Source: Streptomyces guryensis
GTDB lineage: Bacteria; Actinomycetota; Actinomycetes; Streptomycetales; Streptomycetaceae
NCBI RefSeq assembly: GCF_021261325.1
Contig: NZ_JAJSBI010000017.1
Location: forward strand, 1-64,000
Length of the DNA: 64,000 nucleotides
Direction: 5' to 3'
How positions within the stretch are numbered: position 1 is the first letter of the stretch; each line of letters starts with the position of its first letter. A program made the position numbers and the translations under genes. Positions 8,770 to 15,638 of this stretch are shown here, in pieces. The notes beneath the pieces were generated by a model. That model saw nothing but the letters and a program-made list of their open reading frames with translations, was not told where the DNA came from and did no database searches.

Positions 8770-9230
8770 CGCTCGTCCTTCGTCTCGTGGACGCCGTACA
8801 GATCGACCAGCCGGGCGCGGGCCGCGTTCAGCCGGTGGGCCAGCACCCGGCCGACCCAGTGCTCCACGACACGCCCGAACTCGGGGTCGTCCAGGCACAT
8901 CAGACGGACGGCGACGGCGTCGAACTCGTAGGCATGCAAGGGCGTCACCGCCTCCGCGCCGAGCTGCCACACGAACGGCTCGTACAGCCAGGACCAGCCG
9001 AGGAGATCACCGACGACGAGCGTCTCGACGACCGGCGGGCGGCGGCCGGGGACGTGTATGTCGAGGGCGGCCGTCCCACTGCGGATGATCCAGAACCGGT
9101 TCGCGTGCCCGCCCTCCTCGAAAAGGCGGCTGCCCTGCGGGAAGGCGGCCTCGCGGCCGACACGCAGCAGCCGCTCGCGATGTTCGGCAGGCAGGGCGTG
9201 GTTCATGCGCAGGGCGATCGAGGGGGGCAT
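8766..9230 (-). CDS. Cyclic-nucleotide-binding-domain (CNB) protein embedded in the hydrogenase operon
   Basis: A 154-residue protein that is little more than one cNMP-binding beta-roll (FPQGSRLFEEGGHANRFWII near residue 30, LVVGDLLGWSWLYEPF near 75). No helix-turn-helix follows, so it is not a normal Crp/FNR regulator. It overlaps hydB by one base and hydG by four, so it should be made in step with the enzyme. It may be an accessory subunit or an allosteric sensor. The RARLVDLYGV helix at the end is the usual CNB C-helix. The ligand is unknown; the phosphate-binding arginine loop is not obvious. Confidence 0.85.
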   Translation of the reverse strand: MPPSIALRMNHALPAEHRERLLRVGREAAFPQGSRLFEEGGHANRFWIIRSGTAALDIHVPGRRPPVVETLVVGDLLGWSWLYEPFVWQLGAEAVTPLHAYEFDAVAVRLMCLDDPEFGRVVEHWVGRVLAHRLNAARARLVDLYGVHETKDER

Positions 9231-10360
9231 CAGTCCGACTCCGTTCCGCGTTCGGCGTCCAGTGCGGCCACTTCCTCCGTGATGTCGATGCCGACCGGAC
9301 ACCAGGCGATGCAGCGTCCGCAGCCCACGCATCCGGTCGTGTCGAACTGGTCGTGCCAGGTCGAGAGCTTGTGGGTGAGCCACTGCCGGTAGCGGCTGCG
9401 GGGCGAGCGGCGCACCGAGCCGCCGTGCAGGTAGGAGAAGTCCAGGTCGAAGCAGGAGTCCCAGCGCTGCCAGCGCTCGGTGTGGTCACCGGTCAGGTCG
9501 GTGACCTCCTCCGTCGTGGTGCAGAAGCAGGTTGGGCACACCATGGTGCAATTTCCGCAGGTCAGACAGCGCTCGGCGACGTCATTCCAGCGTTCGGCGT
9601 CCAGGCTCGCGCCCATCAGGGAGCGCAGGTCGACCGGGGGCAGCGAGCGGCCCATCCGGTCGCGGGCGGCGTCCACGGAGGCGCGGGCGGTGGCCTCCGT
9701 GGCAAGGTCTGCGCCGTGGTGCGGAACCCGCTCCAGCAGCCGCGCGCCTTCCTCGCTGCCCACGCGCACCAGGAACCGGTGCCCGTCCTCGTCGACCACC
9801 TCGGTGAGCGCGAGATCGTAACCGGGGTCGGCGGCGGGCCCGCCGCCGGTGGAGATACAGAAGCAGGTGGCGCCGGGCTCGGTGCACTCGGCGGCGATCA
9901 GCAGCGCACCGCGGCGCCGCGTCCCGTACCCGGTGTCCTCGTACCGGCCGCCGATCAGTACGCGGTCCTGGATGGCGATGGCCCGCAGGTCGCAGGGCCG
10001 GACGCCGAGGAAGGCGTACGCCGGGGCCGCGGGCTCGTGCGCGGTGAACGTCACCTCGCCCTCCGCCGTCCGGTCGGCACTCCACAGCCGCTCCCGGGAC
10101 GGGTGCAGGAAGTTCTTCCAGGACTGCGGTCCCGCGCTGTGCGCGAAGGCGGCACCGTCCTCGCGCGGCACCAGCCGGTACCGCCCGGCCTCCAGCTCCA
10201 CACCCCAGCCGTACGGCAGGGCATCCGCCGAATCCAGCTCGGACAGCACGATCGCACCGTCGCGGACGGTCGGCCCGACGACGGTCCGTCCGTCTGCCAC
10301 CAGCACCGCGACCAGGGCACTGAGCCCGTCCCGATCGAGGGCGGCCGGGGCTGCGCTCAT
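9230..10360 (-). CDS. hydB: Hydrogenase beta subunit, double [4Fe-4S] iron-sulfur protein
   Basis: A 376-residue electron-transfer subunit related to anaerobic sulfite reductase subunit A and to the beta subunit of Pyrococcus sulfhydrogenase. The C-terminal third has two ferredoxin motifs, CLTCGNCTMVCPTC and CVGCGRCIAWCP. The N-terminal part holds conserved stretches such as FLGVRPCDLRAIAIQD and other single cysteines. The ATG at 10360 has a strong GAGGAGG site nine bases upstream and is the first gene of the hydrogenase operon; a 14-bp palindrome lies 63 bases upstream. The order hydB, (CNB), hydG, hydD, hydA is that of group 3b operons. Confidence 0.9.
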   Translation of the reverse strand: MSAAPAALDRDGLSALVAVLVADGRTVVGPTVRDGAIVLSELDSADALPYGWGVELEAGRYRLVPREDGAAFAHSAGPQSWKNFLHPSRERLWSADRTAEGEVTFTAHEPAAPAYAFLGVRPCDLRAIAIQDRVLIGGRYEDTGYGTRRRGALLIAAECTEPGATCFCISTGGGPAADPGYDLALTEVVDEDGHRFLVRVGSEEGARLLERVPHHGADLATEATARASVDAARDRMGRSLPPVDLRSLMGASLDAERWNDVAERCLTCGNCTMVCPTCFCTTTEEVTDLTGDHTERWQRWDSCFDLDFSYLHGGSVRRSPRSRYRQWLTHKLSTWHDQFDTTGCVGCGRCIAWCPVGIDITEEVAALDAERGTESD

Positions 10361-10422
10361 GTCGCTCCTCCTCGTCGCTGGTTCCACTCTCAGCTTCTGA
10401 CGGCGCCCGCCACGTGAGGCAG

Positions 10423-10436
10423 GGGCCAATTGGCCC
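10423..10436. promoter_or_regulatory. Perfect palindrome upstream of the hydrogenase operon (candidate DosR/OsdR-type operator)
   Basis: GGGCCAATTGGCCC is a perfect 14-bp palindrome, 63 bases upstream of the hydB start, a suitable place for an activator site. Related imperfect GGGCCGA-type palindromes lie upstream of the protease-hypF-hypC operon and between the two universal stress protein genes. The naming as a DosR/OsdR-type site is by resemblance and context only. Confidence 0.55.
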
Positions 10437-10463
10437 AGCCGCACAAGCCGACCGGACCTGCAA

Positions 10464-10529
10464 CGCCCCGAAAGGGGCGCGGGGCTGTATCGGTGTGCGG
10501 CTCCACCGCGAGGCGCGTTCAGCCACAGA
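10464..10529. repeat. Dispersed intergenic repeat, copy 1, with terminator-like hairpin
   Basis: CGCCCCGAAAGGGGCG forms a six-pair stem with a GAAA loop, followed by a stretch ending in AGCCAC. The same hairpin plus flank, with changes, recurs at 48374-48437 and, inverted, at 56949-56989. Here it sits 48 bases beyond the end of hypC (minus strand) and could end that transcript before hydB. Confidence 0.6.
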
Positions 10530-10576
10530 CGGCCGCGGCCGACACACCCTGCGGCCGGCCGCTCTGCCGACCGGGC

Positions 10577-10834
10577 CTAGGGAAGGGCCTCGCCCAGTTC
10601 CCCCTCGACGGCCCCCGCCATGACCCGCAGCACGGCCAGCGTCCGCCGAGCCTCCGCTTCGTCGACCAAGGTGATCGCAAACCCGACGTGCACGATCACG
10701 TACGACCCCACATCCGCTTCGGGCGTACAGCTCAGACAGACCTCGCGCCGTACCCCGCCGAAATCCACCGTGGCCATCCGCAGCCCCGCATCGTCGTGGA
10801 TCTCCACCACCCGCCCCGGGATTCCCAGGCACAT
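10577..10834 (-). CDS. hypC: HypC, hydrogenase maturation chaperone
   Basis: An 85-residue HypC/HybG protein beginning MCLGIPGRVVEI; the Cys2 exposed after Met removal is the residue that binds HypD and the iron precursor and carries it to the large subunit. The later conserved patch (VGSYVIVHVGFAI) is present. It starts seven bases after the hypF stop and is the last gene of the protease-hypF-hypC operon; a gap of about 216 bases separates it from hydB. Confidence 0.95.
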   Translation of the reverse strand: MCLGIPGRVVEIHDDAGLRMATVDFGGVRREVCLSCTPEADVGSYVIVHVGFAITLVDEAEARRTLAVLRVMAGAVEGELGEALP

Positions 10835-10840
10835 AGTTGC

Positions 10841-13129
10841 TCACCTCTCCCCGGCCAGCCGCGCGGCAGCGACCGCCGCCTGGCCGTAACTGATGCCGCC
10901 GTCCCCGACCGGAACCTGACCGCCGACGAGCACCCGCAGCCCCTGCGCGTGCAGCCGCCGCCTCACCTCCGTCAGCAGACGGCGGTTGACGAAGCAACCA
11001 CCGCCGAGACACACCGTGCGCGGCGCGCCCTCGGCCACGGCCCGCGCGACGAGCTCCGCGGTGACGACCCCGAGCGTCAGATGGAACGCCGCGGCCAGCC
11101 GGGCCACCGGCTCGCCGCCCAGCCGCCGCTCCAGCAGATCGGCCAGCGTCGGCGCGGGGTCGTACACCCACAGGCCTTGCGCCCGGACCACCCGATGGGC
11201 GAGGGCCGCGACGTGCTCGGTGCCCGCGGCGGCTTCCAGCAGGACGGCCGCCTCGCCCTCGTAGCCGGCCCGGTCGCACAGCCCCAGCAGCGCGGCGACC
11301 GTGTCGAACAGCCGGCCGGCGCTGGAGGCGCGTGGGCAGTTCACGCCCCGGGCGACCATCGCGCGCACGGCGGCGACCTCGGCCGGATCGAGCCGGTCCG
11401 TGAAGGCCCGGGTGAGCCAGGGATACGGACGCGGGGAGCCCAGCGTCTCCGCGCCGAACAGATGGCCGAGCGCCGTGCGGGAAGGATGGCGTACCGCCGC
11501 GTCGCCGCCGGGCAGGGGCGCGGTCGCGAACCTGCCCACGCGGCGGTAGCCGCTCAGATCGGCGACGAGGATCTCGCCGCCCCACAGGGTGCCGTCGTCG
11601 CCCAGCCCCAGGCCGTCGTAGGCGACACCGAGGAAACGCCCGTGCATGCCGTGCTCGGCCGCGCAGGCGGCCACGTGTGCGTGATGGTGCTGCACCGGAA
11701 TGAGGCGCAGCGGCTGCGTCTCGGCCCACTGCGTGGACAGATAACCGGGGTGCAGGTCGTGGGCGAGGACCTCCGGTTCGATGCAGGTGAGCCGCTTGAG
11801 GTGCTCGTACGACGCGAGGAACGCTTCGTGGGCAGCCAGGTCGGCCAGGTCTCCGGTGTGCGGGCCGAGATGGGCCCGGCCGTCGGCGGCCAGCGTGAAG
11901 GTGTGCTTGAGCTGGGCGCCGACCCCGGCGACCGGCTCGCGGACGGACAGCGCCAAGGGGGCGGGAGCGAGCCCGCGGGCCCGGCGGACCGTGATCCGGA
12001 TCCGCCCGGTGAACTGCACCACCGAGTCGTCGTAGCGCGAGTGGATCGGCCGGTCGTGGGTGAGGAAGCCGTCCGCGACGGCGGCCAGCGTGCGCCGGGC
12101 CTCGGTGTCGTCGACGGCGATCGGCTCGTCGCTGAGGTTGCCGCTGGTCACCACGAGAGGGCGGGCCAGCTCGTCGAGGAGCAGGTGGTGCAGGCCGGTG
12201 GTGGGCAGGAACAGGCCCACGCGGGTCAGGCCGGGGTGCACCTCGCGGGCGAGCGGGGCGGCACCGTGCCCCCTGCGCCGGGCGAGCAGTACCACCGGAC
12301 GCTCCGGGGACACCAGCGCCTGCCGCTCGGAGGCGCTGACCCGCGCCAGGCGGGCGGCCGCGTCGAGGTCGCGGACCATGACGGCGAACGGTTTCCCCGG
12401 ACGGTACTTGCGGCGCCGGAGCTCCGACACGGCCGCCGGATCGCCCGCGTCGCACACGAGCTGGTAGCCGCCGAGACCTTTCAGCGCGACGATCCCACCC
12501 GCCTCGACGGCTTTCACCGCTGCCCGCAGCGCCTCTTCTCCGCGCAGGTCCTCCCAGGCCAACCGGGGACCGCACAGGGGGCAGGCGACAGGTTCGGCGT
12601 GGAAGCGCCGGTCGCCCGGATCGGCGTACTCGGCGGCGCACCGGGCGCACAGCGGGAAGCGGCGTATGGTGGTGCGGATCCGGTCGTAGGGCAGGTCCTC
12701 GATGATCGTGGCGCGCGGTCCGCAGTCCGTGCAGTTGATGAACGGGTAGCGGTGGCGGCGGTCGCGGGGGTCGTGCAACTCGGTCAGGCAGGCTTCGCAG
12801 ATCGCCGCGTCGGGCGGGATCTCACGTGGCGCGGTGTCCTCACGGGCGGGCGCGCTGTGTCGTACCTGGAAACCCGGGCCGTACACCTGCTGGGGCGTGC
12901 CGGCGGTCAGCCGGACGTGGCGGACCCGGGCGAGGGCCGGCGCGTCGGTGCGCAGCCGGACCGCGAACTCGTCGATGGTGCCCCGCGGGCCGGCGACCTC
13001 GCCCTCCACATGCCCGTTGACATTGGCCACCCAGCCGTCCAGGCCGAGCGCGGACGCGGTGCGGTACACGAACGGGCGGAAGCCGACGCCCTGGACGATC
13101 CCCTCCACACGGAAGCGCCGCACGGTCAT
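10841..13129 (-). CDS. hypF: HypF, carbamoyltransferase of [NiFe] hydrogenase maturation
   Basis: HypF makes carbamoyl-adenylate from carbamoyl phosphate and ATP and passes the carbamoyl group to HypE. All expected parts are present in 762 residues: N-terminal acylphosphatase domain (RFRVEGIVQGVGFRPFVYR), two zinc-finger motifs (CEACLTELHD to CTDCGP; CARCAAEYAD to CPLCGP, about residues 110-185), a YrdC/Sua5 domain (IVALKGLGGYQLVCDA), and a C-terminal Kae1-like domain with VQHHHAHVAACAAEHG. The size is normal. It overlaps the protease gene by four bases. Confidence 0.96.
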   Translation of the reverse strand: MTVRRFRVEGIVQGVGFRPFVYRTASALGLDGWVANVNGHVEGEVAGPRGTIDEFAVRLRTDAPALARVRHVRLTAGTPQQVYGPGFQVRHSAPAREDTAPREIPPDAAICEACLTELHDPRDRRHRYPFINCTDCGPRATIIEDLPYDRIRTTIRRFPLCARCAAEYADPGDRRFHAEPVACPLCGPRLAWEDLRGEEALRAAVKAVEAGGIVALKGLGGYQLVCDAGDPAAVSELRRRKYRPGKPFAVMVRDLDAAARLARVSASERQALVSPERPVVLLARRRGHGAAPLAREVHPGLTRVGLFLPTTGLHHLLLDELARPLVVTSGNLSDEPIAVDDTEARRTLAAVADGFLTHDRPIHSRYDDSVVQFTGRIRITVRRARGLAPAPLALSVREPVAGVGAQLKHTFTLAADGRAHLGPHTGDLADLAAHEAFLASYEHLKRLTCIEPEVLAHDLHPGYLSTQWAETQPLRLIPVQHHHAHVAACAAEHGMHGRFLGVAYDGLGLGDDGTLWGGEILVADLSGYRRVGRFATAPLPGGDAAVRHPSRTALGHLFGAETLGSPRPYPWLTRAFTDRLDPAEVAAVRAMVARGVNCPRASSAGRLFDTVAALLGLCDRAGYEGEAAVLLEAAAGTEHVAALAHRVVRAQGLWVYDPAPTLADLLERRLGGEPVARLAAAFHLTLGVVTAELVARAVAEGAPRTVCLGGGCFVNRRLLTEVRRRLHAQGLRVLVGGQVPVGDGGISYGQAAVAAARLAGER

Positions 13130-13635
13130 GCCGGCCTCCTGGCCGCGGTCTCCCGGTGCCGGTCGAGCTCGGACTCGACGGCCCGGACGAGGGGTTCCAC
13201 GGCGTCCTCGACGGCGGGGGAGAGGCCGGTGCCCAGCGCGCTATCGGCGCCCTCCACCGCATACACGACGAGGTGATCGGGCAACACGCCCAGGACGCGC
13301 GCGAGTTCGACGGCCTCACCCAGGCCAAGGCCGTGCGAGCTGGTCGTCGGCGGCTGCGCCATGAGGCCGCTGTCGAGTTCCAGGCGGTGCACGCGGCCGG
13401 GCGTGCCCGGGTGCGCGTGGGCGGCGTCCACGACCACTGCGAGATCCGCACCCTCCCACAGCCCGATCAGCCGTCCGGGGTCACCGTCGCAGGTGGCGAG
13501 CACGGTGCCCGGCTGCGGGAGCTGCCGCTGCGCGGCCCGCTCCCGCAGCCGGGCGAGGACGGTCCAGCCCACGCCGTCGTCGCGCCGGAACTCGTTGCCG
13601 ACGCCGATCACGGCGATCCGAGTACGTGTCCTCAT
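13126..13635 (-). CDS. Hydrogenase maturation protease
   Basis: A 169-residue endopeptidase of the HycI/HyaD family, which removes the C-terminal tail of the large subunit after nickel insertion. GVGNEFRRDDGVGW near residue 11 and VVVDAAHAHPG near residue 71 supply the conserved acidic residues that sense nickel. The ATG at 13635 was chosen because it begins the Rossmann-like strand (RIAVIGVGN) directly and a palindrome sits 37 bases upstream. It is the first gene of the protease-hypF-hypC operon and probably matures HydA. Confidence 0.9.
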   Translation of the reverse strand: MRTRTRIAVIGVGNEFRRDDGVGWTVLARLRERAAQRQLPQPGTVLATCDGDPGRLIGLWEGADLAVVVDAAHAHPGTPGRVHRLELDSGLMAQPPTTSSHGLGLGEAVELARVLGVLPDHLVVYAVEGADSALGTGLSPAVEDAVEPLVRAVESELDRHRETAARRPA

Positions 13636-13671
13636 GGTCCTCACAGTGGGCCGACGCCATCCGGCCCCACA

Positions 13672-13686
13672 GGGGCCGAACGACCC
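13672..13686. promoter_or_regulatory. Imperfect GGGCCGA-type palindrome upstream of the maturation protease operon
   Basis: GGGGCCGAACGACCC, 37 bases upstream of the protease start, is nearly self-complementary and resembles the sites at 10423 and 14598. Further half-sites (GGGCCGA at 13649, GGGGCCGA at 13694) flank it, so several dimers could bind here. The regulator is not known. Confidence 0.45.
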
Positions 13687-13712
13687 AAGCGCCGGGGCCG
13701 ACCCTCCCCTGA

Positions 13713-14537
13713 TCATGCGGGGACGACGGCCACCGGGCAACGGGAGCGCTCCAGCAGGTCCCGGAGCGTGGCACCAGGGGCGGAGTTCCGACCGAGCACC
13801 ACCAGTTCCGCACCTTCCGAGGCATGGACCAGGGCGTCCGCCGGGGTGAAGAGCACGACGTCCTCCAGGACGTCGACGTCCGGATACTTCGTCCGCCACG
13901 GCCGCAGCACGTCGGACAGCAACTGCACCTCGTGGTCCTCCCAGGTGGCGCGGTCCTCCTCCAGGACGGGGAACGGCGAGGCGGCGGCGGACGCGGGCAG
14001 CCTCCAGCCGTAGACCGCATGGAGACGTGCACCGCGCAGCCGGGCCTCCTCGAAGGCGAAGTCGAGCGCGCCGCCGAGCGGGTCCCGGACGTCGACGCCC
14101 ACGGTCACGCCGGCGGACGTGCGGGGCGGGCCGACGTGCGGGCCGGGGACCAGGACCACCGGTCCGTCGGCCCTCTCCGCCAGGGCCGCAGCGGTGGCGC
14201 CCACCCTGTTCCCAGCGCCACCGCCCTCGCCGCGCAGGCCGAGCACGACCAGCTCCGCCTTCTCAGCCACGGCCCGCAGCACCGGGGCCGGAGTCCCGGT
14301 GTGGCTCTCGCCGCGCACCCGCAACGCCGGGTGCCGCTCGACGAGTTCGGCCACCACGTGGTCCGCCACGGCCGCCGGCCGGTAAGGCCACTGCTCCACC
14401 GGGTCCAAGGGGGCCGGAGGTTCCACGTGCACCACCCGCAGGGGCAGTCCGCGCAGCAGCGCCTCGCGCGTCGCCCACTCGGCCGCGGCACGGCTGCATG
14501 CCGACCTGTCGACACCGGCGATGATCACTCGTTGCAT
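13713..14537 (-). CDS. Universal stress protein, tandem UspA domains
   Basis: A 274-residue protein of two Usp domains (about residues 1-140 and 147-274), starting MQRVIIAGVDRSACS. The ATP-binding glycine pattern is loose in the first copy (GLRGEGGGAGNRVG) and also imperfect in the second (GRNSAPGATLRDLL). Tandem Usp proteins in actinobacteria are induced in hypoxia and stationary phase. It is divergent from the Usp gene at 14702 and its end faces the maturation protease. A palindrome lies in the shared promoter region. Confidence 0.9.
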   Translation of the reverse strand: MQRVIIAGVDRSACSRAAAEWATREALLRGLPLRVVHVEPPAPLDPVEQWPYRPAAVADHVVAELVERHPALRVRGESHTGTPAPVLRAVAEKAELVVLGLRGEGGGAGNRVGATAAALAERADGPVVLVPGPHVGPPRTSAGVTVGVDVRDPLGGALDFAFEEARLRGARLHAVYGWRLPASAAASPFPVLEEDRATWEDHEVQLLSDVLRPWRTKYPDVDVLEDVVLFTPADALVHASEGAELVVLGRNSAPGATLRDLLERSRCPVAVVPA

Positions 14538-14597
14538 GGTGTGCCGCCTTCCGAGCCGGGGTCTCCTCACCCTCGCCGTCCGCCCCCGGCGTGCGCA

Positions 14598-14613
14598 GGG
14601 GCCGAACGGACCC
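14598..14613. promoter_or_regulatory. Palindrome between the divergent universal stress protein genes
   Basis: GGGGCCGAACGGACCC pairs with its own complement at most positions. It lies 61 bases upstream of the minus-strand Usp gene and 89 bases upstream of the plus-strand one, where it could control both. It shares GGGCCGAACG with the site at 13672. Confidence 0.55.
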
Positions 14614-14701
14614 GGTTGGAGACCTGGCGGCCCATACCTGCCGGTAGGCCACGGTACGAAGCTGGCAGCGAGGAGCAGTCCGAGCGCAGGAGGTGCGCAC
14701 C

Positions 14702-15604
14702 ATGCTTCCGCCCGTCATCGCCGGAGTCGACGGATCCGCCGAGAGCCTCGCCGCCGCCGAGTGGGCCGCCCGCGAGGCGGTACGCCGCGGCCGGCCACTG
14801 CGGCTCGTGCACGCCTGGAACTGGCACCCCCGCCAGGAGGGCGGGGAGATCGCCACGGCCGCTCAGCGGCACCTCGCACAACGGTCCCTGCGCCAGGCGG
14901 AGGAGCGCATCCGCCGTACCTGCCCCGCCGCGAAGCTCGAGGACGAGCAGGTCGAGGGCCCGGCGACCGCGGCCCTGCTGAAGGCGGCCGACCAGGCCGA
15001 CCTGCTGGTACTGGGTTCGCGCGGCCTCAGCGGTTTCACCGGGTTCCTCGTCGGCTCGGTCGCGCTGGGTGTGGTGGCCGGAGCGGGCCGGCCGGTCGTC
15101 CTCGTCCGGGCCGGCGAGGAGGCCGCCGACGAGCATCTGCCGGACGAGGACGGCGCCGCGTCCACCCGCACCCGGTACCGGGACGTCGTCCTCGGCATCG
15201 ATCTCGCCGACCCCTGCGACCAGGTGATCGAGTTCGCGTTCGAGGAGGCCCGGCTGCGGCGCTCGCAACTGAAGGTCGTGCACGCCTGGCAGCAGCCCTC
15301 CCCGATCGGGCTCGGCTCCGGGGACATCGGTCTGGTGAACCGCCCGGACCGGGCCGAGGAGTGGCTCGGCTTCCTGACCGCCGTACTGCAGGTGTGGCGC
15401 GAGAAGTACCCGGGGGTCGAGGTGGCCGAGACCGTCGCCGAAGGCCGCCCGCCGGCCGTGCTGGTGCGGGCCGCGTCAGGGGCGAGCCTGCTCGTCGTCG
15501 GCCGCCGCAGGGCGGGGCGGCCCACCATCCCCCGGACCGGCCCGGTCGCCCACGCCGCGATTCACCACGTCGGCTGCCCCGTGGCCGTCGTACCCCACGA
15601 CTGA
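14702..15604 (+). CDS. Universal stress protein, tandem UspA domains
   Basis: A 300-residue tandem Usp protein. The first domain has the canonical nucleotide motif GSRGLSGFTGFLVGSV (about residues 108-123) and the second a weaker one (VVGRRRAGRPTIP). The ATG at 14702 is chosen over a GTG nine bases earlier because AGGAGG at 14687 then has proper spacing. The dikinase gene follows after 34 bases, so the two are probably co-transcribed from the divergent promoter carrying the 14598 palindrome. Confidence 0.9.
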   Translation: MLPPVIAGVDGSAESLAAAEWAAREAVRRGRPLRLVHAWNWHPRQEGGEIATAAQRHLAQRSLRQAEERIRRTCPAAKLEDEQVEGPATAALLKAADQADLLVLGSRGLSGFTGFLVGSVALGVVAGAGRPVVLVRAGEEAADEHLPDEDGAASTRTRYRDVVLGIDLADPCDQVIEFAFEEARLRRSQLKVVHAWQQPSPIGLGSGDIGLVNRPDRAEEWLGFLTAVLQVWREKYPGVEVAETVAEGRPPAVLVRAASGASLLVVGRRRAGRPTIPRTGPVAHAAIHHVGCPVAVVPHD

Positions 15605-15638
15605 CCGCGCACGACCGACCAACGCCTGAGAGGCCGCC

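Noticed and set aside
8766..9230. Crp/FNR-type transcription factor
   Set aside because: The CNB fold is present but the protein ends after the C-helix, with no DNA-binding domain.
9582..12650. A 1022-codon minus-strand frame across hydB, hypC and hypF
   Set aside because: It runs through three recognised genes in the wrong phase and is very rich in Arg, Gly and Pro; no domain can be read.
13640..13712. Terminator hairpin from GTGGGCCG and CGGCCCCAC
   Set aside because: It lies upstream of the protease start and overlaps the candidate operator half-sites, so a regulatory reading fits better.
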